Notes under the pieces: generated by a model | Databases searched by the model: none | Told to the model about the DNA's origin: nothing | What the model saw: the letters and a program-made list of their open reading frames with translations, nothing else | Shown here: in pieces, positions 38,935 to 46,989 of the stretch | Layout of the letters: each line of letters opens with the position of its first letter | Numbering within the stretch: the first letter of the stretch is position 1 | Made by a program: the position numbers and the translations under genes | Origin: Burkholderiaceae bacterium | Lineage (GTDB): Bacteria > Pseudomonadota > Gammaproteobacteria > Burkholderiales > Burkholderiaceae | Length of the DNA: 64,000 nt | Reading direction: 5' to 3' | Assembly: GCA_018261955.1 (NCBI GenBank) | Contig: JAGTRK010000004.1 | Span: 124,001-188,000 of the forward strand

Positions 38935-39029
38935 TGGGCGGTTCAGTGGCTGTCATTCAGTTGGGTATTATGGATGGTATTCGCGAATCATGAAGTGTGT
39001 GTCAAGCGAACAACTACTTCCCCCGTTTA

Positions 39030-39145
39030 CCGTCATACCCGCGAAAGCGGGTATCCAGTTCGTCATTCTAATCAAGAGTTTTAACGGGTTTAAGGTTTAA
39101 AAAGTTAGATAACAAACTGGATTCCCGCGTACGCGGGAATGACGG
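39030..39145. repeat. 116-bp palindromic element with dRS3-like ends inside the isc operon
   Basis: The left end CCGTCATACCCGCG..CGCGGGTATCCAG (39030-39058) and the right end CTGGATTCCCGCG..CGCGGGAATGACGG (39117-39145) are near-perfect inverted copies. The right end contains ATTCCCGCGTACGCGGGAAT, which fits the Neisseria dRS3 pattern ATTCCC-N8-GGGAAT. It lies between the GIY-YIG gene and the AT-rich gene. Confidence 0.75.
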
Positions 39146-39165
39146 TGCGGACGATTGAGGAAATA

Positions 39166-39975
39166 ATGGCAGGAGTTTGTGAACTGTGTTTGCAGAGTGT
39201 GAATAAGTTTGTAAGGTCACATATTATTCCAAGAGCGTTTTTTCAAGAATTTGGAAAAGGTAAGTGTTTGGAACAGATGCATGAATCTGATATCAGACTA
39301 ACTGGTGGGTTTAGAGTGGGAGTGTATGGTCAATTTTTATGTAACAGTTGTGAAATAAAATTTCAAACTATTGATGAGAATGCTATTAGGATGATTTTGC
39401 AAACAGAACATAAAATATTGGACTCAAGAGATGAATATTCAAAAGTGTATTTAGTAGAAAATGCAAATCAAGAAAAAGATAACTTACACAAGTTTGCCTT
39501 ATCTATTTTGTGGAGAGCATCTGTTTCTGGATTGCCTGCTTACAAAAATGTTAAATTGGGTTGCTATCAAAATATTATTAGACAAGCAATTTTAGATGGT
39601 CAATTTAGTAATGATTTACTTTGTAAGACGGGATTACTTTTTAGAAAAATAAAAGATTCTCGGGGTATAGATTCAGTATTCGAGCCGTATAGAGAAATTG
39701 GTAAAAGCGGTGAGTTTAAACGGGTTTTTGGTGATTTTCATGCACATCTGTTTGGTTTTCCTTATGGTAGGCTCATCATTAAATTGGGTGGGGGAGATGT
39801 TAAAAGTGAATTATTACAACCGAATAATTTTTTATGTACACCTTGGACAAGTCAATTGACAAGTGATGTCACAAATTGGATATATTTGAGTTCACCTTGT
39901 TCAGGTGAAGAAATAATTGCTTTTCATGAAGTATTGCAAAATCATGAAAAGAGTAAAGAGAAACGAATAAATTAA
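39166..39975 (+). CDS. AT-rich protein with HNH-like zinc-binding signature, unknown function
   Basis: The 269-residue product is not assigned to a named family. The N-terminus '[21 protein letters not shown]' followed by '[11 protein letters not shown]' has the CxxC ... SHxIP ... CxxC layout of treble-clef HNH-type nuclease domains, suggesting nucleic-acid cleavage or binding. The rest is not recognised. The ATG at 39166 has GAGG five bases upstream; the frame also reads into the repeat at 39139. Composition is strikingly more AT-rich than hscA and hscB. Its stop overlaps the hscA start (TAATG), so it is cotranslated with an essential-pathway chaperone. Confidence 0.65.
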   Translation: MAGVCELCLQSVNKFVRSHIIPRAFFQEFGKGKCLEQMHESDIRLTGGFRVGVYGQFLCNSCEIKFQTIDENAIRMILQTEHKILDSRDEYSKVYLVENANQEKDNLHKFALSILWRASVSGLPAYKNVKLGCYQNIIRQAILDGQFSNDLLCKTGLLFRKIKDSRGIDSVFEPYREIGKSGEFKRVFGDFHAHLFGFPYGRLIIKLGGGDVKSELLQPNNFLCTPWTSQLTSDVTNWIYLSSPCSGEEIIAFHEVLQNHEKSKEKRIN

Positions 39976-41864
39976 TGGCACTCCTACAAATCTCCGAACC
40001 CAACGAATCCACCGCCCCGCATCAGCATCGCCATGCGGTGGGAATCGATTTGGGCACGACCAATTCCCTTGTTGCCACCGTACGTCATGGCTTTCCCGAG
40101 GTTCTGCGCGACGAACAAAATCGTGCTTTGCTCCCGTCGGTGGTGCATTACAGCGCGACCACGACGGCGGTGGGTGACGACGCGAAAGCCCAACAAACCA
40201 ATGACCCGCGCAACACCATCGCATCGGTAAAACGCCTGATGGGACGGGGTTATGCGGATGCGCGTCAATTGCCTGATATTGGTTACGCATTGGTGGACAC
40301 CACAGGGATGGTGAGTGTGCAAACCGCGCAGGGCGTGAAGTCACCCGTGCAAGTGTCGGCAGATATTTTGTCGGCTTTGCACGAACGCGCCAAAGCAGCA
40401 CTCGGTGATGAAATTACAGGTGCGGTGATTACCGTTCCTGCGTATTTTGACGACGCGCAACGCCAAGCGACCAAGGACGCGGCGCACATCGCGGGATTGA
40501 ATGTGTTGCGCCTACTCAATGAGCCAACTGCCGCCGCGATTGCCTATGGTTTGGACGACCCGAGCAAAAATAAAGAGGGTATTTTCGCAGTCTATGATTT
40601 GGGGGGTGGTACGTTTGATGTATCAATTTTGAAACTCACCAAGGGCGTGTTTGAAGTGTTGGCAACCCACGGCGACACCGCCTTGGGTGGCGATGATTTT
40701 GACCATCGGGTGTATTGTTGGATTTTGGAGCAAGCGCATTTGACCGCGCTCACTGCGGATTTATCGGCGCAGGATGTGAAGTTACTGCAATCCAAAGCGC
40801 GCAGTGCGAAAGAAGCATTGACCACCAAGGGCGTGACCTCAATTCGCGCGAGTTTGTCCGATGGGCACATGGTGAATTTGATGCTCAGCCAAGCACAATT
40901 TTTCGAGATGAGCAAACACTTGGTGGACAAAACCTTGCGGGTTTTGGATGACGCATTGGCGCAGGCGAAATTAGCGAGTAGTGATTTACAGGGCGTGGTG
41001 ATGGTCGGTGGTGCAACGCGGATGTTGAATGTACAGCGTGCGGTCGCAGCGCATGTGTCTTGCCCTGTGCTCAACGACTTAGACCCCGATCAAGTGGTCG
41101 CGCTCGGCGCGGCGATGCAGGCGAATTTGTTGGCAGGCAATCGCACAGCGGACGATGACTGGCTGCTGCTGGATGTGATTCCGCTCTCGTTGGGCGTGGA
41201 AACCATGGGCGGTTTGACCGAAAAACTGATTCCACGCAACAGCACGCTGCCCGTGGCGCGTGCGCAAGAATTCACAACCTTCAAAGACGGGCAAACCGCG
41301 ATGGCGATTCACGTGGTGCAAGGCGAGCGCGAATTGGTCAGCGAATGTCGCTCATTGGCGAAGTTTGAATTGCGCGGCATCCCGCCGATGGTCGCAGGTG
41401 CGGCGCGGGTGCGCGTGACCTATCAGGTCGATGCCGATGGTTTGCTCACCGTATCGGCGCGTGAAATGATGAGCGGTGTGATGGCGGAAATCACGGTCAA
41501 ACCTTCGTATGGCTTGACCGATGAGCAAATTGCGCAGATGCTAGTTGAGGGCAATGCCCATGCGGGCGCGGATATGCGCGCGCGCGCGTGGCGTGAGGTC
41601 GTGGTTGAGGCGCAACGTATGGTTGAGGCTTTAAACTCTGCGTTTTTTGAGGACGGCGAATTGCTTGATGAGGGCGAGCGCGTGGCTTTACAGCAGCGCA
41701 TGGACACAGTGCTTGCGCTGGTGGCACAGGATGAGGACATGCCCATCGCTGATTTACGCACCGAGTTTGACGCATTGGCGAATGCTTCCGAAGACTTTGC
41801 GGCACGCCGTATGAATAAAGCAATCGGCAAGGCTTTGGCTGGACAGTCGATTGATTCGTTGTGA
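39975..41864 (+). CDS. hscA: Fe-S cluster assembly chaperone HscA (Hsp70 family)
   Basis: HscA is the specialised Hsp70 that binds the LPPVK motif of IscU. The 629-residue protein has the ATPase domain with '[18 protein letters not shown]', '[20 protein letters not shown]' and '[16 protein letters not shown]', and the substrate-binding domain from about residue 400. It lacks the long C-terminal lid tail of DnaK, as usual for HscA. The start overlaps the stop of the preceding AT-rich gene by one base. IscU here still carries its LPPVK recognition motif. Confidence 0.96.
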   Translation: MALLQISEPNESTAPHQHRHAVGIDLGTTNSLVATVRHGFPEVLRDEQNRALLPSVVHYSATTTAVGDDAKAQQTNDPRNTIASVKRLMGRGYADARQLPDIGYALVDTTGMVSVQTAQGVKSPVQVSADILSALHERAKAALGDEITGAVITVPAYFDDAQRQATKDAAHIAGLNVLRLLNEPTAAAIAYGLDDPSKNKEGIFAVYDLGGGTFDVSILKLTKGVFEVLATHGDTALGGDDFDHRVYCWILEQAHLTALTADLSAQDVKLLQSKARSAKEALTTKGVTSIRASLSDGHMVNLMLSQAQFFEMSKHLVDKTLRVLDDALAQAKLASSDLQGVVMVGGATRMLNVQRAVAAHVSCPVLNDLDPDQVVALGAAMQANLLAGNRTADDDWLLLDVIPLSLGVETMGGLTEKLIPRNSTLPVARAQEFTTFKDGQTAMAIHVVQGERELVSECRSLAKFELRGIPPMVAGAARVRVTYQVDADGLLTVSAREMMSGVMAEITVKPSYGLTDEQIAQMLVEGNAHAGADMRARAWREVVVEAQRMVEALNSAFFEDGELLDEGERVALQQRMDTVLALVAQDEDMPIADLRTEFDALANASEDFAARRMNKAIGKALAGQSIDSL

Positions 41865-41877
41865 TGAAGCTCAAGGT

Positions 41878-41957
41878 GTCATGCCGTGCTTGACACGGCA
41901 TCTGCTTGTAGGAGATTGTGGGTTATTCGAACCCATCGGTTCTGCCCCGCAATGACC
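41878..41957. repeat. Palindromic repeat between hscA and fdx
   Basis: GTCATGCCGTGCTTGACACGGCATC starts at 41878 and CCCGCAATGACC ends at 41957; the centre holds GTGGGTTATTCGAACCCAT. It belongs to the loose family of GTCATxxC..xAATGAC elements seen elsewhere and separates hscA from fdx by about 150 nt. Confidence 0.6.
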
Positions 41958-42011
41958 ATCATTTTTTACGATAGTTTCGTAATACGCAATAAACCAAAGG
42001 TTGAAAACAAA

Positions 42012-42353
42012 ATGACCAAAATCACCGTATTACCCCATGACGATATTTGCCCCGCAGGCAAGGAGTTCACCGCGCAAACAGGCATGTCGATTTGCGATAA
42101 TCTGTTGCAAAACGGTGTGGAGATTGAACACGCTTGCGAGAAAGTGTGCGCATGCACCACCTGCCACGTGATTGTGCGGCAGGGCCTGAATTCGCTCAAT
42201 GAGATTGGCGACCAAGAAGAAGATTTATTGGACATGGCTTGGGGTTTGACTTCGCAGTCGCGCCTGTCGTGTCAAGCGATTGTCGCTGAAAAAGACCTCG
42301 TGATTGAATTGCCCAAATACACGCGCAATCATGCGAGTGAGGTGCAGAAATGA
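42012..42353 (+). CDS. fdx: [2Fe-2S] ferredoxin of the ISC system
   Basis: Fdx supplies electrons for cluster assembly. The 113-residue protein starts MTKITVLPHDDICPAG and has the ISC-ferredoxin cysteine pattern in 'EHACEKVCACTTCHVIVRQG' plus the fourth ligand in 'SRLSCQAIVAEKDL'. The upstream frame extension to 41886 runs through a repeat and is rejected. It is the last ISC gene; iscX, which follows fdx in many proteobacteria, is absent, and a convergent small regulator gene begins immediately after the stop. Confidence 0.95.
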   Translation: MTKITVLPHDDICPAGKEFTAQTGMSICDNLLQNGVEIEHACEKVCACTTCHVIVRQGLNSLNEIGDQEEDLLDMAWGLTSQSRLSCQAIVAEKDLVIELPKYTRNHASEVQK

Positions 42354-42572
42354 CTATAAGTCTTTGAATAAATCTTCTATTTTGACATTTAGTGCAGTAG
42401 CGATTGTTCCCAATACGTGCAGAGAAGGATTTGCTAAACCTTTCTCTATTCGATTCATATAGGGACGAGTAAAGCCACACGCTTCTGCAAAAGCATATTG
42501 CGACAAATCAGTATTGATTTGTCGCAATTTTTTTATCCTATATCCCAAACGCTGACTCAATGTATCCATCAT
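42354..42572 (-). CDS. Small XRE-family helix-turn-helix regulator
   Basis: The 72-residue protein is a stand-alone HTH_3 domain: 'GYRIKKLRQINTDLSQYAFAEACGFTRPYMNRIEKGLANPSLHVLGTIATALNVKIEDLF', the standard five-helix cI/Cro-like fold. An ATG at 42572 is used (42569 is also possible, and a TTG lies before them). It is AT-rich and convergent with fdx. Such short XRE proteins often control a neighbouring gene; the divergent gene at 42678 has the right geometry, but no operator is evident. No toxin partner is seen. Confidence 0.85.
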   Translation of the reverse strand: MMDTLSQRLGYRIKKLRQINTDLSQYAFAEACGFTRPYMNRIEKGLANPSLHVLGTIATALNVKIEDLFKDL

Positions 42573-42677
42573 CAAATAATGGATTGTTTTGGAATATTAA
42601 ATGTATATTTATTATTAAAATAAATAGTATAATTATTACAGTAACAAGGTTTAAAATTTTATATTAAAGGAGTGTTT

Positions 42678-43136
42678 ATGAAAAAGGTATTATTTTGGAT
42701 GGTAGGTGTATTTTTTGGTTTGATCATTTTAGGTGCTATTTTTGGAGGGGACAATAATAAGTCAGTTACAAATGCTCAAACCGCATCATCTATTTCACAA
42801 CAATCTGCTCCAAAAGCCAACCCAATAGCTGTAACAGCAAATGAATTGGTAAAGGCTTACAAGGATAACGAAATCGCAGCAAACGACAAATTCAAGGGAA
42901 AAGACCTCTTGGTGAGCGCGAAAATTGATAGCATTGATGCCAGTTTGGGTGATAAGCCCGTATTGATTTTGGCATCGGGTCTTGACTTTGGGATGAGTAA
43001 CCCACAGGCTGATTTGGCTGAATCGGATCAAGCAAAAGCCAAAGATTTGAAAAAGGGACAGCAAATAAAATTGCTGTGTAAGGGAAATAGCGAAGTTGCT
43101 GGAACGCCTATGCTGGACGAGTGCGTGATTCAATAA
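42678..43136 (+). CDS. Secreted/membrane-anchored protein with tRNA_anti-like OB-fold domain
   Basis: The 152-residue protein starts MKKVLFWMVGVFFGLIILGA, an uncleaved anchor or signal peptide, then a Ser/Gln-rich linker, then the tRNA_anti-like domain: 'VTANELVKAYKDNEIAANDKFKGKDLLVSAKIDSIDAS' and the C-terminal 'GQQIKLLCKGNSEVAGTPMLDECVI'. The two cysteines near the end fit the family. Function is unknown. AAGGAG sits seven bases before the ATG. It is divergent from the XRE gene and ends at a strong bidirectional terminator. Confidence 0.78.
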   Translation: MKKVLFWMVGVFFGLIILGAIFGGDNNKSVTNAQTASSISQQSAPKANPIAVTANELVKAYKDNEIAANDKFKGKDLLVSAKIDSIDASLGDKPVLILASGLDFGMSNPQADLAESDQAKAKDLKKGQQIKLLCKGNSEVAGTPMLDECVIQ

Positions 43137-43145
43137 TTTATATGT

Positions 43146-43178
43146 AAAAAAGCATGGAACGTCAATCCATGCTTTTTT
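43146..43178. terminator. Bidirectional rho-independent terminator
   Basis: AAAAAAGCATGG (43146-43157) pairs with CCATGCTTTTTT (43167-43178) around a nine-base loop. It lies between the convergent OB-fold and TRIC genes and has A/T-runs on both sides, so it can stop transcription in both directions. It touches the final bases of the TRIC gene. Confidence 0.85.
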
Positions 43179-43806
43179 AAAACCCACTGGGCACGCGCCA
43201 TTTGAGTTTGATGCTCGCCATGCGCAGCACAAACACCAAAGCGCTACCCAAGGCCAAGCTCAAAATCGCTTGCACGTTCAAGTACATCAATATCAAATAC
43301 AGCCAAGCCCCTGCAAATGCGCAGGTGGCGTACGGCTCTGAATCAATCAACAACAACGGCTTTTCATTACACAGCACATCGCGGATGACACCACCGAAGG
43401 TTGCACCCATCACACCATACATCGAGGCGACAAAATACGGCATCCCCGCGTCCAGTGCGACTGCAGTGCTGGTGATGGTGAATAAACTCAAACCGAGCGC
43501 GTCCGCCACCAACATCGATTTGAGTGAAAATACGCGGCGCATAAAGTGCAAGGTTTTGCCTGCAATCAATGAAAATACAAACAGTGCGATGATGTATGCC
43601 TCATGCTCAACCCAAAAAAATGGGCGGCGATCAAGCATGATGTCGCGCAAAGTCCCGCCGCCAAATGCGGTGACAAAACCAATGATGAACACACCAATCG
43701 GGTCAAATTTGTGTTGCTGCGCGCGAATGAATCCAGACACGCAAAAGGCAATGATGCCGATGGCTTCGATGAATGGGATGAGTTTGATGACAGTGGTGGG
43801 GAACAT
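43177..43806 (-). CDS. TRIC-family (UPF0126, YicG-like) cation channel protein
   Basis: The 209-residue inner-membrane protein has seven hydrophobic segments in two repeated halves, each with the conserved Gly-rich motif and Arg-Asp: 'TAFGGGTLRDIMLDRRPFFW' and 'ATFGGVIRDVLCNEKPLLL'. Bacterial TRIC proteins are potassium-type cation channels; the role in bacteria is not well defined. The frame begins at a TTG at 43821 overlapping hemH, but the ATG at 43806 (MFPTTVIKLIPFIEAIG) is preferred. It follows hemH on the same strand. Confidence 0.88.
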   Translation of the reverse strand: MFPTTVIKLIPFIEAIGIIAFCVSGFIRAQQHKFDPIGVFIIGFVTAFGGGTLRDIMLDRRPFFWVEHEAYIIALFVFSLIAGKTLHFMRRVFSLKSMLVADALGLSLFTITSTAVALDAGMPYFVASMYGVMGATFGGVIRDVLCNEKPLLLIDSEPYATCAFAGAWLYLILMYLNVQAILSLALGSALVFVLRMASIKLKWRVPSGF

Positions 43807-43817
43807 GATTGACCCAA

Positions 43818-44852
43818 TCAAGCATGGTTACGTGGCTCGGCCACCAACTGCGCCATCATCTCAATGTGCGCGGGTTGGGTATTCAAACACGCAATGTAGT
43901 GGTAATCTTTTCCACCTGATTCAAGGAACACGGCTTTGAGTTGATGGGCAATTTCTTCCAGTGTTTCCAAACAATCTGCTGCAAAACCAGGGCACATCAC
44001 ATCCACGCGTTTCGTGCCTGCTTTCGCCAGTTGCTCCAATGTCGCTTGGGTGTAAGGCTCTATCCACTTCTGTTTGCCAAAGCGCGATTGGTAGCCGATG
44101 AGCACTTGCTCGGTGTTCAGTCCCAAGGCTTGCGCGAGCAAACGATGGGTGGTTTCGCATTGGCTTTGATACGGATCGCCTCTTTTGATATTGCGTTCAG
44201 GCAAGCCATGAAAACTCAGCAACAATTTATCCCCCACCGCAAAATCGGGGCGACCGTGTGCCTGCCAATGCGTTTGTATGGATTGCGCGAGTGCCGCAAT
44301 ATACGCAGGGTGAACGTGGTAGTCGTGGATGGTGCTGATATTGAACAGCGATTGATTATTGCGCAGTTTGCGTGCTTTGTGCATGTCGTACAGCGCGTTG
44401 GCAATCGCGTCCAGCGCGGTTTCGGTGGTGGTGAGCGAGTATTGCGGATACAAGGGCAAAACCGTGATGTCGGTCACGCCGTCATTCGCCATGCGTTTGA
44501 GCACTGAGGCGATGGATGGGTTTTGGTAACGCATCGCCCAATAAACGGAAATATTCGATTCAGCCAAGCGCGCGCTCAATGCTTGAGCTTGCGCACAGGT
44601 GATGGCTTTGAGCGGTGCGCCGTTTTCGGGCGCGGCGGTCTTGTCCCAAATCATCTCATACAAAGGCACGAGTTTTGCAGGGCGGACGCGCAAAATGATG
44701 CCACGTAAAATCGGCTGCCAGAGCAGCTTGGGAATATCCACCACGTGGCGGTCACTGAGAAATTCGCCGAGATAACGCGCAATCGCGGACGCAGTTGGCG
44801 CATCGGGCGAGCCAAGGTTGATGAGGAGGACAGCGTTTTTTTGAGGGTTCAT
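43818..44852 (-). CDS. hemH: Ferrochelatase
   Basis: HemH inserts ferrous iron into protoporphyrin IX in the last step of heme synthesis. The 344-residue protein shows 'AVLLINLGSPDAPTASAIARYLGEFL' at the N-terminus, the catalytic His in 'LLLSFHGLPERNIKRGDPY', 'GYQSRFGKQKWIEPYT' and the acidic 'DVMCPGFAADCLETLEEI' site. It directly follows hrcA (the hrcA stop adjoins the hemH start), so the two are cotranscribed. This hrcA-hemH pairing occurs in other betaproteobacteria as well. Confidence 0.95.
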   Translation of the reverse strand: MNPQKNAVLLINLGSPDAPTASAIARYLGEFLSDRHVVDIPKLLWQPILRGIILRVRPAKLVPLYEMIWDKTAAPENGAPLKAITCAQAQALSARLAESNISVYWAMRYQNPSIASVLKRMANDGVTDITVLPLYPQYSLTTTETALDAIANALYDMHKARKLRNNQSLFNISTIHDYHVHPAYIAALAQSIQTHWQAHGRPDFAVGDKLLLSFHGLPERNIKRGDPYQSQCETTHRLLAQALGLNTEQVLIGYQSRFGKQKWIEPYTQATLEQLAKAGTKRVDVMCPGFAADCLETLEEIAHQLKAVFLESGGKDYHYIACLNTQPAHIEMMAQLVAEPRNHA

Positions 44853-45884
44853 TTAAGAAAAATTCTGCATGGCGCGTGAGAGGAGTTTGGCGGTGACATC
44901 GACCATCGGAATGACTTTTTCATACGCCATGCGCGAAGGACCAATCACCCCGAGTGTGCCGATAATTTCATTGTTCACTGTGTAGGGGGCGCAAATCAGC
45001 GATACGCCATCATACGGCAATACCTCCGATTCGCCACCGATAAATACTTGGATGCCGCCCGCAGTGCGGGTGTGTTCCAACAGTTGGAGCAAGCGTGTTT
45101 TTTCGTCAAATAAATCAAAGGTTTGACGCAGGCGTTGCATGTTGTTGGCAAATTCAGAGACATTGAGCAAATGCCGCTCACCTTTGACAATCAGCGCGTC
45201 CTCATCCATGCTTGATTCGGATGTGCGCGCCACGGCGTGTTGCATCAAGACATTGACATCGTTTTGTAAATGCGCCAATTCGTTTGCCAACTGCGCACGG
45301 ATGTGCTCAAAGGTTTTACCCGCAAAATGACTGTTGAGGTAATTGGCTGCTTGCGTGAGTTGGCTCGGAGTGTAGGCTTGTTCCAATTGCAACAAACGAT
45401 TTTGCACATCGCCCTCGGGCGTGACCATCACCACCAACACACGCATCGGTGAGAGTTGCAGAAAATCAATCTGTCCAAAGACTTGCGAGCGTTTCGGTGT
45501 GGCGATAATGCCTGCAAAATGAGACAGTTGAGATAAAGTGTGTGCGGCTTGATTCGCCATACGCGTTGGTGTATCGGCAGAGAACCCCGACAAATCATGT
45601 GCCGACAAATCCGCCTCATCGTTGGTTGTAAAGGCGTTTGCGGTCATCATCGCATCGACAAAAAAACGATAACCCGCAGGCGTGGGAATACGCCCTGCTG
45701 AAGTATGCGGACTGGCTATCAAGCCCAATTGTTCCAATTCTGCCATCACGTTGCGCACAGTCGCTGATGAAATCGACAGCCCTGAATTCGCCATCAACGC
45801 TTGCGAGCCCACGGGCGTGCCTTGGGCGATGTATTGGTGAACCAACGTGGTCAACAGAATACTGGCGCGTTCGTCTAAATTCAT
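44853..45884 (-). CDS. hrcA: Heat-inducible transcription repressor HrcA
   Basis: HrcA represses chaperone genes through the CIRCE operator. The 343-residue protein starts MNLDERASILLTTLVHQYIA; the frame runs upstream to 46013 but only this start has the family sequence. The N-terminal winged helix includes 'GTPVGSQALMANSGLSISSATVRNVMAELEQLGLIASPHTSAGRIPT', and the effector part ends 'GVIGPSRMAYEKVIPMVDVTAKLLSRAM'. No CIRCE sequence was found in its divergent upstream region shared with nadK, so its targets lie elsewhere. Confidence 0.95.
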   Translation of the reverse strand: MNLDERASILLTTLVHQYIAQGTPVGSQALMANSGLSISSATVRNVMAELEQLGLIASPHTSAGRIPTPAGYRFFVDAMMTANAFTTNDEADLSAHDLSGFSADTPTRMANQAAHTLSQLSHFAGIIATPKRSQVFGQIDFLQLSPMRVLVVMVTPEGDVQNRLLQLEQAYTPSQLTQAANYLNSHFAGKTFEHIRAQLANELAHLQNDVNVLMQHAVARTSESSMDEDALIVKGERHLLNVSEFANNMQRLRQTFDLFDEKTRLLQLLEHTRTAGGIQVFIGGESEVLPYDGVSLICAPYTVNNEIIGTLGVIGPSRMAYEKVIPMVDVTAKLLSRAMQNFS

Positions 45885-46026
45885 GGTGGTGCAGTGTGGT
45901 GATATGGTTTGATTGAATATGTTGTATTGTAACCCACAGCACGGGCTTTGGGTGGTTCGCACAGGTGAGTGGAAAAGACTTGTGGTACAACTGGCATCCG
46001 CGCACACATTCATTTACAATGCGGGC

Positions 46027-46944
46027 ATGAATAAGCCCACCCCACTCACTAAGCAAAATCCCACCGATGTGCGCACGGTCGCCATTGTTGGGCGCACACA
46101 ATCCGATAGTTCGCTGGATGCGCTTAAACGCGTCATCCATGCGGTGGTGGATTTGGGCAAGGCGGTCATCATTGAGGAAGAAACCCACACGCATTTTCAA
46201 CTGTCAAATTATCCCCGCGCCAGCATCAAGGACATCGGTCAAGCGGCCGATGTGATGATTTCGGTCGGTGGTGACGGCACGATGCTCGGCAATGCGCGTC
46301 AGGTTGCGCCCTATGGTTTGCCGATTATTGGGGTGAATCAGGGACACTTGGGGTTTATCACCGACATCGCATTGGCGGATGTAGAGAGTGCTTTGCGAGA
46401 AATCTTGGTGGATAAACACTATGCGGTTGAAACACGAGATTTGTTTATCGCGCAGGTGGTGCGCGAGGGCGAAGTGGTGTTTGAAGGTTTGGCACTCAAC
46501 GATGTGGTGGTTGCACGCCGCAGTGTTGAGGGGATGTTGGATTTGAATGTACGCGTGAACGAGCAATTTATGTACCGCCAGCGTGCCGACTCCTTGATTA
46601 TTGCCACGACCACGGGTTCCACTGCGTACTCGCTGGCGGCGGGTGGGCCGATTTTACATCCGCAGTTGGCAGGGATTACCCTCGTGCCTGTTGCGCCGCA
46701 GTCTTTGTCCAATCGCCCGATTGTTTTGCCGAACACCTGCACGATTGAGATTGGTATTGCGGGTAAGCGCGAAGCCGCGGTGCACTGTGATTCACAAGTG
46801 TTTTCGTACGCGCGCCAAGGCGACCAATTACGCATCGCATTGGCACCGTTTTCTTCGATTTTTTGGCATCCTTTGTCGTACAACTATTTCGCCACGCTGC
46901 GCCAAAAACTCAATTGGCAACTCAATCCATCTCGTCCCCTTTAA
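46027..46944 (+). CDS. nadK: NAD kinase
   Basis: NadK phosphorylates NAD to NADP. The 305-residue protein begins MNKPTPLTKQNPTDVRTVAIVG, divergent from hrcA; the open frame before this ATG overlaps hrcA and is rejected. Motifs are the GGDGT loop 'MISVGGDGTMLGNARQ', 'VNQGHLGFITDI', 'LALNDVVVARRSV' and the Gly-rich 'TTGSTAYSLAAGGPILHPQL'. The order hrcA, nadK, recN is frequent in betaproteobacteria. A TACAAT motif just before the ATG is close enough that a very short leader is possible. Confidence 0.95.
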   Translation: MNKPTPLTKQNPTDVRTVAIVGRTQSDSSLDALKRVIHAVVDLGKAVIIEEETHTHFQLSNYPRASIKDIGQAADVMISVGGDGTMLGNARQVAPYGLPIIGVNQGHLGFITDIALADVESALREILVDKHYAVETRDLFIAQVVREGEVVFEGLALNDVVVARRSVEGMLDLNVRVNEQFMYRQRADSLIIATTTGSTAYSLAAGGPILHPQLAGITLVPVAPQSLSNRPIVLPNTCTIEIGIAGKREAAVHCDSQVFSYARQGDQLRIALAPFSSIFWHPLSYNYFATLRQKLNWQLNPSRPL

Positions 46945-46989
46945 CCTGAATCAATTTCGAATCACTTCTGCATTACTTAAAACGCCACC

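Noticed and set aside
45885-46026. CIRCE operator expected near hrcA
   Set aside because: No TTAGCACTC-N9-GAGTGCTAA or close variant in the hrcA/nadK intergenic region.
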